Shown here piece by piece: positions 1 to 6,690 of a DNA stretch of 6,813 nucleotides. The translations under genes and the position numbers were made by a program. Numbering within the stretch: the first letter of the stretch is position 1; every line of letters starts with the position of its first letter. Source of the DNA: Desulfobacteraceae bacterium UBA5852 (GTDB taxonomy: Bacteria; Desulfobacterota; Desulfobacteria; Desulfobacterales; UBA5852); NCBI GenBank assembly GCA_002432195.1, contig DJGG01000045.1, forward strand, positions 1 through 6,813, written 5' to 3'. Below the pieces are notes generated by a model that did no database searches, was not told the origin of the DNA, and was given only the letters and a program-made list of their open reading frames with translations.

Positions 1-4
1 GCGC

Positions 5-21
5 CCTGGGCCCTTCCCAGG
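5..21. other. Short inverted repeat upstream of first promoter
   Basis: CCTGGG at 5-10 and CCCAGG at 16-21 are perfect inverted repeats around a 5-base loop. They lie 14 bp before the -35 box of the promoter for the next gene. There is no T-tract after either arm, so this is not a convincing intrinsic terminator. It may be the tail of a terminator or repeat belonging to a gene left of the window. Six-base stems occur by chance in GC-rich DNA. Confidence 0.25.
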
Positions 22-35
22 AGGCATTGAAATCC

Positions 36-64
36 TTGACAAATGAGGCCTCCAGGCCTATTTT
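36..64 (+). promoter_or_regulatory. Sigma70-type promoter for the YafK-like gene
   Basis: A perfect -35 hexamer TTGACA (36-41) is followed by exactly 17 bp and a -10 hexamer TATTTT (59-64, four of six consensus bases). Initiation would fall near position 71, giving a leader of about 32 nt that includes the ribosome binding site AGGGAGG (90-96). GGCCT occurs three times across the spacer and -10 region (47-51, 55-59, 65-69). The last two copies extend to GGCCTA exactly 10 bp apart, so a regulator could bind on one face of the helix. This placement rules out translation from the in-frame ATG at 43, which lies inside the promoter. Confidence 0.65.
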
Positions 65-102
65 GGCCTATCTGTATTCGGGAAACTTCAGGGAGGCCCC
101 AC

Positions 103-603
103 ATGCGGCGCTTCTGGCTTGCCATACTGATCCTGGCCTTCGGGCTTCCCTGCCACCCGGCGGCGGCGGACGCCGACCTGCGGGCTGACAAGGTTCTGGT
201 GAAGAAGGCCGACCGTCGCCTCTACCTCCTGAAGGCGGGCCGCGTGGTGCGGGAATACCCCATCCGGCTGGGGGATGTGCCCGACGGACCCAAGCGGGAG
301 CGGGGGGACCTGAAGACTCCCGAAGGGCTCTACGTCATCGACTGGCGCAACCCCCAGAGCCGTTTCTACAAATCCCTGCACATCTCCTACCCCAGCGCCG
401 CGGACCGCTGCATGGCGGCCGCCGTGGACAGCGATCCCGGCGGAGACATCATGATCCACGGCCTGCCCAACCGACCGCGCTTCAGCCGCAGCCTTTACCT
501 CCAGCGGGACTGGACCGACGGCTGCATCGCCGTCGACGACCGCCACATGGACGAGATCTGGACGGCCGTGGCGGATGGCACGCCTATCGAAATCCTCCCC
601 TGA
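103..603 (+). CDS. Exported YafK-like L,D-transpeptidase family protein
   Basis: A 166-residue YkuD-fold protein predicted to act in the periplasm on peptidoglycan. The ATG at 103 is preferred because AGGGAGG (90-96) lies 6 nt before it and it opens with a signal peptide: MRR, a hydrophobic run to about residue 16, then a likely cleavage site after AAA (20-22). The YkuD domain spans about residues 28-166. The catalytic pair is His119 (IHGLP) and Cys141 in WTDGCIAV. The usual S/T-H-G-C signature here reads T-D-G-C, with Asp139 in place of His, as expected of the YafK (COG3034) branch rather than the YbiS/ErfK branch. YkuD proteins either form 3-3 cross-links or attach proteins to peptidoglycan. 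E. coli YafK (DpaA) instead releases the Braun lipoprotein, so amidase and transferase activity are both possible. Cys17 lacks a proper lipobox, so a lipoprotein is unlikely. It has its own promoter and converges on the YcbB-like gene. Confidence 0.85.
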   Translation: MRRFWLAILILAFGLPCHPAAADADLRADKVLVKKADRRLYLLKAGRVVREYPIRLGDVPDGPKRERGDLKTPEGLYVIDWRNPQSRFYKSLHISYPSAADRCMAAAVDSDPGGDIMIHGLPNRPRFSRSLYLQRDWTDGCIAVDDRHMDEIWTAVADGTPIEILP

Positions 604-667
604 CCGCCAGGGGATAAGGGGCGACTCCGGCCGCCCGGCGGCGTTGCGACCCTTGCGAAACTGCTCA

Positions 668-693
668 CAACCCCATTGGGTTGCTCCGCTTTT
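668..693 (+). terminator. Weak terminator-like hairpin between convergent genes
   Basis: CAACCC (668-673) and GGGTTG (678-683) form a perfect 6 bp stem with the loop CATT. A short TTTT run follows at 690-693, seven bases after the stem. It could help end transcription of the YafK-like gene, which stops at 603. Read on the minus strand, the same stem lies 40 nt beyond the stop of the YcbB-like gene but has only a delayed TTT. The T-tract is short and offset, so efficiency is doubtful. Nothing else notable was seen in the 604-722 gap apart from GC-rich self-complementary sequence near 630-642. Confidence 0.35.
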
Positions 694-722
694 CGCCGCG
701 GGCCGCGCCTTGCCCGGCAGCC

Positions 723-2414
723 TCAGGCGTGCAGCGGGTGCCAGAGCACCACCGGTCCGTCCAGGGCTTCCAGCAGCCGGGCGTCCCGCTGGTAGATGTC
801 GTCCCGGAAAAAGACTCCCCCGCGGTCATCCAGCCGTACGGTCCAGTAGTAGAGGATCACGGGCATGGGGCGGGTCAGGGTGAGACGCCGGGTCCTGCCG
901 GCGTCGATGACCTTCAGGATGGTTTCCTGGTCCCAGTCCCCCTGGGAGGCCAGGAGCCGCTCGGCCAGTTCGAAGGGCCGCTCCAGGCGGATGCAGCCGG
1001 CGCTCAAGGCCCGTTTGTCCTCCTCGAAGCCGCGCTTGTCGGGGGTGTCATGGATGTAGACCGCGAAGGGGTTGGGAAAGAGGAACTTCACCAGGCCCAT
1101 GGGGTTTTCAGGCCCCGGGGCCCGCACCAGCCGGAAGGGCAGGGTCCTGGCGGTGTAGCGCCGCCAGTTGATCCTCCGGGGGTCGACCCGCCGGCCCTGC
1201 CGGTCGTAGACTTCCAGCTTGCGCTTCTGCAGGGCCGCTACGGGGTCGCGCTGGATGGCCGGCAGCACGTCCCGCTCCAGGATGCCCAGGGGCACGGTCC
1301 AGGTAGGGTTGAACTCGATGGTCCGGATGGCTGAACGGAATACCGGGGTTTCGCGGTAGGGATCGCCCACCTGGGCCCGGGCCCACCACACGGAACGGTC
1401 GTCCTCCACCAGATGGACTTCGAAACCGGCCACGTCGGCGATCACGAAGGTCCGCTCCAGGTCCCGGAGCACCCAGCGGGCCCTCTCCAGGTTGGCCCGG
1501 ATGGCCCCGATCCAGGTTTCCACGGGCTGGTTGAGCTTCTCCAGGGTGGCCTGGCCCACGGCCCCGGGCCAGTCGTCCAGGCCGTAGCCGTAAACCTCCA
1601 CGTAGTGGCGTTCCTGGAAGCGGAGCACGGCCGCCTCCAGGATCTCGTCGAAGTAGGTGGGGTCGCGCCCCTCCTCCGCCAGGTCCCCCGTCATCAGCAG
1701 GCGTTGGCGCAGCTCGGCCACCCGCTCGTCCCGGGCCCCCTTGTCCAGCACCGGCCCCGGGGGGATGGGCGGCCAGGCGCCGTCCTGCCGGATGGCGCGG
1801 TAGCGTGCCAGGGCGCGCCGGAGGTCCGCATAGAAGGGATGACCGGGCCGCCGGCCCTCGAGAAAGCCATCGATGCTCCGGGCATCGATCTGCTTCTGGA
1901 TGAGGTCGGCCACCTGGTTTACGGCGAAGGCGTTGCGCAGGTCCCACCCCGGGTGCTGTTCGGAGGGATTGACCTTGCCGGAGTGGAGGTGAAAAGCCAG
2001 GCGTACGAGGGCGTCGGTGAGCAGCAGGTCCCGGGAGGCCCGATGGGCGGGGGCCTCCGCAGCCCCCCCGGCGGCCGCCGGAACCAGCGCCTCCAGGGCG
2101 GCCAGATGGTAGTCGGCGGGATTCAGCCCGTCGGCGGCGCTCTCGCGGATGGCCGCCAGCATCTGGCCCACCGCCCCGGCGTCGCCCCAGGCCGGCTGGA
2201 AGCCCCGGCGGCGGTAGAAGGCCGGCAGCACCATAGCGGAGGCCAACTCCCCGCGGGCCAGGGGCCGCTCCCGGAAAGCCTCCAGGGAGGCGACGCGCTC
2301 CCGGATGGCCTCCGCCGCCGGATCGGCCCCCGCCGGCCCGGCGGCAACCGCTGCGGCCCACAGGCCCAGGGCCGCCAGGAGGGCCGGCAGGAGTGGCGAT
2401 GGGCGCAGACGCAC
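723..2414 (-). CDS. YcbB/LdtD-like periplasmic L,D-transpeptidase
   Basis: A 563-residue exported enzyme expected to make 3-3 (mDAP-mDAP) peptidoglycan cross-links, which strengthen the wall when the outer membrane is weakened. It begins at GTG (2414), with AAGGA (2428-2424) 9 nt upstream. A signal peptide covers residues 1-30 (hydrophobic LLPALLAALGLW, cleavage after AGA). The order matches YcbB. A scaffold domain lies at about 55-210 (FYRRRGFQPAW, DALVRLAFHLHSGKVNP). A PG_binding_1-type helical segment lies at about 222-298 (VAELRQRLLMTGD, LRFQERH). The YkuD catalytic domain lies at about 322-505, with HDTP (His455) and SAGCIRL (Cys474, the nucleophile). TIEFNPTWTVP at 365-375 is a typical YcbB block. 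The length is close to E. coli YcbB (615 aa), and no key residue appears to be missing. It starts 36 bp after the plsB stop on the same strand and probably shares its transcript. Paralogues LdtD and LdtE cannot be told apart with certainty, so no symbol is assigned. Confidence 0.93.
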   Translation of the reverse strand: MRLRPSPLLPALLAALGLWAAAVAAGPAGADPAAEAIRERVASLEAFRERPLARGELASAMVLPAFYRRRGFQPAWGDAGAVGQMLAAIRESAADGLNPADYHLAALEALVPAAAGGAAEAPAHRASRDLLLTDALVRLAFHLHSGKVNPSEQHPGWDLRNAFAVNQVADLIQKQIDARSIDGFLEGRRPGHPFYADLRRALARYRAIRQDGAWPPIPPGPVLDKGARDERVAELRQRLLMTGDLAEEGRDPTYFDEILEAAVLRFQERHYVEVYGYGLDDWPGAVGQATLEKLNQPVETWIGAIRANLERARWVLRDLERTFVIADVAGFEVHLVEDDRSVWWARAQVGDPYRETPVFRSAIRTIEFNPTWTVPLGILERDVLPAIQRDPVAALQKRKLEVYDRQGRRVDPRRINWRRYTARTLPFRLVRAPGPENPMGLVKFLFPNPFAVYIHDTPDKRGFEEDKRALSAGCIRLERPFELAERLLASQGDWDQETILKVIDAGRTRRLTLTRPMPVILYYWTVRLDDRGGVFFRDDIYQRDARLLEALDGPVVLWHPLHA

Positions 2415-2450
2415 AGGCGTGTTTCCTTCCCCCCGGCAGGCCGCCGGCGC

Positions 2451-5123
2451 TCACACCGGCAGGTGGTCCAGGTGATGGCGCAGAATGGTGCTGTAGCGCT
2501 CGATGGCCGCGGTATCCTCGGAACCGCGCACGCCGTTGCGCACGAAGAATTCCACCGCGCTGGCGTAATAGATTTTGGACAGGCCCCCCGGGCGTTCGAT
2601 CTCCCCGATTTTCAGGAGGCGCTTGCCCAGGGCGATGATCTTGCGCAGGCGCTCCTTCTCCCCGTGGGTCTCCCGGGGAAAGCGCCGGAAGTAGCTCAAG
2701 ACCACCCAGTAGGCCTCGATGAAGGGCTGCATGAAGTTGGAGAACACCTTCAACTTGCGGTACCCCGCGGAAGTGATGTTGTAGGTGTCCGGCAGGGTCG
2801 GGTGGGGCATGAGCACGGCGTCGTCGATCAGGGCCTTGACGGTCTTGCGCAGGGTGGCCTCCGGCGGCTGGTCCATGCGCGTGGTGAACTCCCCGGCGAA
2901 CATCTCCGTGAGGTCCCGGTAGCCGCGGTTGAGATCGGCGGCCGAAAACTGAAAGGCCTCCTTTTCGAAGATCAGCAGGGCCACCATGGCCGCCGGCACC
3001 ACCTGGGAGATGATGTTGTTCTTGTAGTACTCCAGGGTGGCGTGCCGGCCCGGGTTGATGCGGTAGTGGGGCTCCGCCGCCCCTCCCAGCCGGCTGTCGG
3101 CGATGCGCTCCACCAGCTTGCGGCGCCGGAAATGCTTCAGGATGAAACCCACGGCCTGGTGGGGGTCCACCATGAGGGTCTCGCTGAAGCGGGTCCCCCG
3201 GCGCTCCAGGAAGCGCAGGATGGTCTCCACGCGGAAGTGCAGGATGCCGTGGGGGATCAATTCCTTGGAGCCGGCCAGCAGGGCGCCGGCCACCAGGGCC
3301 TGGGGGGTCGCCACCGTGGCCTGGTCGATGGCGCTCATGATCCGGGCCCCCAGGTCCCGGCAGAGGAGGTTCTGATCCTTGGAGGACATCTCCTTGAGGC
3401 AACGGCCGGCTTCGGCCTCCAGGCGGCTCACCGGCAGGGGTTCGCCGAAGTGGATGTAAATCCTGCCGTGGCGCTGGCCCAGCAGCCGCCAGGCCCGGAA
3501 CAGCCCCCCCAGACTCTCGGGGTCCTTCTGCCCGCCCTTCACCTCGTGGACGTAAGCCGACTCCTCGGGCACGCGGTCGTAGCCGATGTAGATGGGGACG
3601 AACACCAGGTCCGGGCAGGCCCCCGCGCGGTAGGCGGACAGCAGCATGGACAGGGCCCCCAGGCGGGGGGGCAGGAGCTTGCCCGTGCGGCTGCGGGTGC
3701 CCTCGATGAAGAACTCGATGTGGAAGCCCTCCTCCAGAAGCTTGTAGAGATACTCGGAGAGTACCTTGGTGTAGAAAACCGCTCCGGCCAGGCTGCGGCG
3801 CACGAAGAAGGCCCCCGTGCGCCGGAAGAAGGTCCCCATGGGCCAGAAGGCCAGGTTCTGGCCCGCGAACACCAGGGGCACGGAAAGGTTGTGGTCGTAC
3901 ATGATTTGGGAAAGGAGCATGTAGTCCATGTGGCTGCGGTGGCAGGGCACCAGCACCAGAGGCCCCTTCATGGAGGCACGCTTCATGCGGTTCAAGCCAT
4001 CGGCGTTCACCACCACGCCCTCGAACATGCGCTCCAGAAACCAGCGCACCGCCGCCAGCCCCAGGCGCACGAAGCCCGGGCTGGGGTTGGCGGCGATTTC
4101 GTCCAGGTAGCGGTGGGCCTCCCGGTGGGCCTCGTAGAGGGGGATCTCCCGCCGCTTGGCGTACTTGGCCATGAAGTCCCGCAGGCCCGGGCCGGTGAGA
4201 ATGGCCTGTTCAAGCTCGTCGCGGGTCTTGAGGGTGGGGCCCGTGATGGTCTGCCGGTGGCGTTCGATCTGGCCGATGAGCTGCCGCCGCAGGCGCTGGG
4301 CCAGATGCTCCCGGCTCAGGCCCTGGTTGTCGGGGCGGGCCAGGAAGACCTGCAGGTCCAGGGGATCGGAGACCTCGATGAACACCCGCCCGGGGGACTT
4401 CAGCAGGGTGGCCAGCTTGCGCCCGAGCCCCGGCCGCTGTTCCGAGCCGAAGAGCATGTCCGTGAGGGAGGGGTAGGTGGCCTCGGGTTTGCGGCCGTAG
4501 AAAAAGAGCTGGGGCACCAGCATCACGGGCCGGTCCAGGCCCTGCTGCATTTCGATCAGGTGGCGCAGGGGGTCGGTCTTGGCCTTGACGAAGCGGCGGT
4601 AGAAATCCCGCGGCTCCTTGAGGGAGAGCAAGGCCGCGCGCCCCTGGAGCAGTTCCTGGCGGATGAAGCCGCTGGCGTAAGGGTCCGGCAGCCGGCGGTC
4701 CCGCCGCAGGCCGTTGAGGAAGGCCAGCAGGATGCCCACCTGGCGCCGCAGGGGGTGCCACAGGCGCAGGCGGTAGTCGAAGCCCACCTGGGGAAAAGGC
4801 AGCCCCTCCCGGCGGTAGCGGATGTAGTAGAACAGGAACTCGAAGACGCTGCGGAAGGGCGTGACGTAAACGATCAGGGCTGCCTCCGGCAGGCCCCGGA
4901 TGACCTCGGCCTGGTCGCGCTCCAGGCGGATCCCCGAAAACAGAAGCCGCAGCAGCATCTGGGTGACGGGCCCGAGGCGCTCCGGCAGAAAGCAGCTGTA
5001 GTGGTCGCGGGGGTCGCCCAGCAGCCGTGCGCGCCAACCCGGGGAAGCCCCCCGCGGGGGTTCAGAATTAATGGTCACGATCCTCTCCGCAAGCAGGGTA
5101 GCGGGGCGGGGCCTGGGGGTCAT
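2451..5123 (-). CDS. plsB: Glycerol-3-phosphate 1-O-acyltransferase (PlsB family)
   Basis: A membrane-associated enzyme that acylates sn-glycerol-3-phosphate at C1 using acyl-CoA or acyl-ACP, the first step of phospholipid synthesis. All four acyltransferase motifs are intact. Motif I is CHRSHMD (His395 and Asp400, the HX4D pair). Motif II is GAFFVRR (437-443). Motif III is FIEGTRSRTGK (472-482); E. coli PlsB has EGG where this has EGT. Motif IV is FVPIYIGY (508-515). The N-terminal half keeps PlsB-specific blocks (VYVTPFRS at 85-92, MLVPQLFFYGRKPE at 201-214). The C-terminal part keeps EYYKNNI (698-704), which matches the E. coli YYRNNI block. At 890 aa it is longer than E. coli PlsB (807 aa), with about 90 extra residues ahead of motif I. 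Start choice is open. ATG at 5123 has a weak AAGG 9 nt upstream, while GTG at 5078 (residue 16) has GGAG 6 nt upstream and would give 875 aa. A candidate own promoter lies near 5185-5213. The YcbB-like gene follows after 36 bp. Confidence 0.95.
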   Translation of the reverse strand: MTPRPRPATLLAERIVTINSEPPRGASPGWRARLLGDPRDHYSCFLPERLGPVTQMLLRLLFSGIRLERDQAEVIRGLPEAALIVYVTPFRSVFEFLFYYIRYRREGLPFPQVGFDYRLRLWHPLRRQVGILLAFLNGLRRDRRLPDPYASGFIRQELLQGRAALLSLKEPRDFYRRFVKAKTDPLRHLIEMQQGLDRPVMLVPQLFFYGRKPEATYPSLTDMLFGSEQRPGLGRKLATLLKSPGRVFIEVSDPLDLQVFLARPDNQGLSREHLAQRLRRQLIGQIERHRQTITGPTLKTRDELEQAILTGPGLRDFMAKYAKRREIPLYEAHREAHRYLDEIAANPSPGFVRLGLAAVRWFLERMFEGVVVNADGLNRMKRASMKGPLVLVPCHRSHMDYMLLSQIMYDHNLSVPLVFAGQNLAFWPMGTFFRRTGAFFVRRSLAGAVFYTKVLSEYLYKLLEEGFHIEFFIEGTRSRTGKLLPPRLGALSMLLSAYRAGACPDLVFVPIYIGYDRVPEESAYVHEVKGGQKDPESLGGLFRAWRLLGQRHGRIYIHFGEPLPVSRLEAEAGRCLKEMSSKDQNLLCRDLGARIMSAIDQATVATPQALVAGALLAGSKELIPHGILHFRVETILRFLERRGTRFSETLMVDPHQAVGFILKHFRRRKLVERIADSRLGGAAEPHYRINPGRHATLEYYKNNIISQVVPAAMVALLIFEKEAFQFSAADLNRGYRDLTEMFAGEFTTRMDQPPEATLRKTVKALIDDAVLMPHPTLPDTYNITSAGYRKLKVFSNFMQPFIEAYWVVLSYFRRFPRETHGEKERLRKIIALGKRLLKIGEIERPGGLSKIYYASAVEFFVRNGVRGSEDTAAIERYSTILRHHLDHLPV
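5081..5088 (-). promoter_or_regulatory. Shine-Dalgarno supporting an internal GTG start of plsB
   Basis: On the minus strand the bases read GGAGAGGA, with GGAG at 5088-5085 lying 6 nt before a GTG codon at 5078-5076. That spacing is better than the AAGG found 9 nt before the longer ATG start at 5123. The skipped 15 residues (MTPRPRPATLLAERI) carry no recognisable PlsB motif. The true amino terminus could therefore be Val16 of the long form, with both forms possible. Confidence 0.4.
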
Positions 5124-5184
5124 CGGTGCCGGCCTTCGTCAGCGGGCGCAGCGGTGCGGCGGGCCCCACGGCCATTGGCGTGCC

Positions 5185-5213
5185 ACGTTAGTAAAATGCA
5201 GCGGGATATGCAA
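5185..5213 (-). promoter_or_regulatory. Weak candidate promoter ahead of plsB
   Basis: In the 164 bp gap between the thiolase stop and plsB, the only AT-richer patch (about 5187-5217) reads on the minus strand TTGCAT (5213-5208), 17 bp, then TAACGT (5190-5185). Each box matches only three of six sigma70 consensus bases. An overlapping TTTACT (5195-5190) matches the -10 better but at a poor distance. It is placed correctly to drive plsB and the YcbB-like gene apart from the thiolase, giving a leader of about 55-60 nt to the ATG at 5123. Confidence 0.22.
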
Positions 5214-5242
5214 GTTGGAAGGCGGTCGCGGCGGGGCGGACG

Positions 5243-5273
5243 GGGGCTCGGGGGATCGCTCCCCCCGGGCCCC
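5243..5273 (-). other. Strong GC-rich hairpin with GNRA loop after the thiolase gene
   Basis: Read as minus-strand RNA, this folds into a stem of GGGGC with GCCCC, one C-A mismatch, one C-G pair, a bulged G, then GGGGGA with UCCCCC, closed by the loop GCGA. GCGA belongs to the stable GNRA tetraloop class. The stem begins 14 nt beyond the thiolase stop codon. No U-tract follows, so it does not look like a standard intrinsic terminator. It could stabilise the 3' end of the thiolase message, cause partial termination, or mark an RNA processing point before plsB. The role is inferred, while the complementarity is direct. Confidence 0.45.
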
Positions 5274-5287
5274 GTCACGGGCGGACG

Positions 5288-6553
5288 TCAGGGGCGTGCG
5301 AGCACGGCGGCGATGCCCTGGCCGCCGCCCCCGCAAATGGTCTCCAGGCCGTAGCGTGCGTTGCGGCGGCGCATCTCGTACACCAGGCTCACCAGGCGCA
5401 TGGCGCCGGTAGCCCCGATGGGGTGCCCCAGGGAGATGCCCGAGCCGTTCACGTTGACCCGCGCCTCGCAGTCGGCGGCCGACAGGCCCATGAGCTTGGC
5501 GTCGGCCAGCACCTGGGCGGCGAAGGCCTCCTGGATCTCGATCAGGTCCATGTCGGCAATGGTGAGCCCGGCCCGCTGCAGGCTCTTGGTGACGGCCGCG
5601 GGCACCGCCGGGTAGGTGAGGGTGGGATCGGCCGCGGCCACGGCGTGGGAGGCCAGCAGCGCCAGGGGTGCCAACCCCAGGGAGCGGGCCTTGGCGGCGG
5701 ACATGACCACCAGGGCCGCGGCCCCGTCGTTTTCCGTGGAGGAGTTGCCCGCCGTGCAGATGCCCTCCGGGTAGACCGTGGAAAGGCGCGCGAGCTTTGC
5801 GGGGCTGGTGTCCTCCCGGGGGGGCTCGTCCCGGTCGATGACCGTGACGGTCCCCTTGGGCCCCGGCAGGGTCACGGGCACGAGCTCCTCGGCGAAGCGC
5901 CCGGCGGCGATGGCCGCACAGGCCCGCTGGTGGCTGCGGCAGGCCCAGGCGTCCGCCTCCTCCCGGGTGATCCCTTCTTCCCGGGCGGCCGCCTCGGCCC
6001 AGGTCATCATGGAGTTGAGCTCCCCGAAGCGCTCCACCGGCTGGGACATCACCCGGGCCCGCTGGATGCGGTCGAAAAAGGGCAGCCCCCACATGGACAG
6101 GGCCCCGTGGCCCTTGGGCATGAAGCCCCATTTGGGATCCGTCCCGCCCCCCATGCCCCACTTGATCCGATCCCCGGGGATGTAGAATTCCGCCCGGCTC
6201 ATGCTCTCCACGCCGCCGGCCACGACGACCTCCGCCTGCCCGGAGGCGATCATCATGGCCGCCCAGCAGACCGCGTCCAGCCCCGAGCAGCAGCGCCGGT
6301 CCAGGGTGATCCCCGGCACGGTCACCGGCCAGCCGGCCGTGAGCAGCGCCATGCGGGCGATGTTCACCGACTCGCCGTTCTGGTAGGCCTGGCCCAGGAC
6401 CACCTCGTCCACCTGGCCGGGGTCCAGGCCGATCTTCTCCAGGGCCGCCCGGAGCACCAGGGCCCCCAGGGCCTGGGGGGAAGCCTCCCGCAGGCCGCCG
6501 AGGTAGCGCCCGATGGGGGTCCGCACCCCCGCCACGATCACCGCCGCTTCCAT
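5288..6553 (-). CDS. Thiolase (acetyl-CoA C-acyltransferase family)
   Basis: A 421-residue cytoplasmic thiolase. It either cleaves 3-ketoacyl-CoA with CoA or condenses two acetyl-CoA, and sequence alone does not settle the preferred direction. The start is ATG at 6553: AAGGAG lies 7 nt upstream, whereas an in-frame TTG at 6559 sits only 1 nt from that site. The N-terminal VAGVRTPIGRYLGG is typical. The acyl-accepting cysteine is Cys88 in DRRCCSGL. The C-terminal half has NVNGSGISLGHPIG (His377) and ICGGGGQG (Cys407), completing the Cys-His-Cys set. GNSSTENDGAA (269-279) matches the family GNAS-NDGAA block. Differences include Asp85 where Asn is usual, a second cysteine at 89, and EIQEAF (339-344) where biosynthetic thiolases have NEAF. 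The segment between ESMS (116-119) and MTWAEAAA (183-190) looks longer than in 393-residue thiolases. No hydroxyacyl-CoA dehydrogenase or reductase gene is adjacent in this window, so neither a FadA nor a PhaA role is favoured. plsB follows after 164 bp. Confidence 0.92.
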   Translation of the reverse strand: MEAAVIVAGVRTPIGRYLGGLREASPQALGALVLRAALEKIGLDPGQVDEVVLGQAYQNGESVNIARMALLTAGWPVTVPGITLDRRCCSGLDAVCWAAMMIASGQAEVVVAGGVESMSRAEFYIPGDRIKWGMGGGTDPKWGFMPKGHGALSMWGLPFFDRIQRARVMSQPVERFGELNSMMTWAEAAAREEGITREEADAWACRSHQRACAAIAAGRFAEELVPVTLPGPKGTVTVIDRDEPPREDTSPAKLARLSTVYPEGICTAGNSSTENDGAAALVVMSAAKARSLGLAPLALLASHAVAAADPTLTYPAVPAAVTKSLQRAGLTIADMDLIEIQEAFAAQVLADAKLMGLSAADCEARVNVNGSGISLGHPIGATGAMRLVSLVYEMRRRNARYGLETICGGGGQGIAAVLARP

Positions 6554-6560
6554 GGGCAAT

Positions 6561-6566
6561 CTCCTT
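6561..6566 (-). promoter_or_regulatory. Shine-Dalgarno fixing the thiolase start
   Basis: The minus strand reads AAGGAG at 6566-6561, followed by 7 nt and ATG at 6553-6551. A longer reading frame could begin at TTG (6559), but that codon is 1 nt from the Shine-Dalgarno, so ATG is chosen. The change removes two residues (MP). Confidence 0.8.
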
Positions 6567-6588
6567 TTCCGTTAGAATTAGCTTGCGT

Positions 6589-6626
6589 GTTGGGTCCCGG
6601 AAATATCGTCCTCAATGGTTGGTCCC
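6589..6626. repeat. Short direct repeat in the thiolase leader
   Basis: GTTGGGTCCC (6589-6598) and GTTGGTCCC (6618-6626) are a near-identical pair starting 29 bp apart, 36 to 73 bp upstream of the thiolase ATG. The position suits a regulator site overlapping or near the promoter, but no convincing -35/-10 pair was found in 6560-6690 and the repeat is short. The rest of 6560-6690 shows only an inverted repeat GGGGCTC (6656-6662) / GAGCCCC (6689-6695) with a 26-base loop. No gene or RNA was recognised there. Confidence 0.3.
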
Positions 6627-6690
6627 CTGAAGCGCGGTTCCGGCAAAAAGGCTGGGGGGCTCTAGTCCCAGGCCTCGGCACGCTGTCTGA

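Noticed and set aside
43..102. An earlier in-frame ATG at 43 for the YafK-like protein
   Set aside because: It lies between the -35 and -10 boxes, so it would not be on the transcript. The ATG at 103 has a good Shine-Dalgarno and begins a proper signal peptide.
1108..3402. A 764-codon minus-strand frame spanning parts of plsB and the transpeptidase gene
   Set aside because: It overlaps two well-supported genes in another frame and encodes a Pro/Gly/Arg-rich sequence without motifs, as expected of an out-of-frame reading of GC-rich genes.
1413..5354. A 1313-codon open frame on the plus strand running opposite the YcbB-like gene and plsB
   Set aside because: Its codons are exactly in register with those of both minus-strand genes (third base opposite first base). 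Stops in that frame would need the minus-strand codons TTA, CTA or TCA, which are rare in GC-rich genes. The predicted protein is low complexity and has no recognisable domain.
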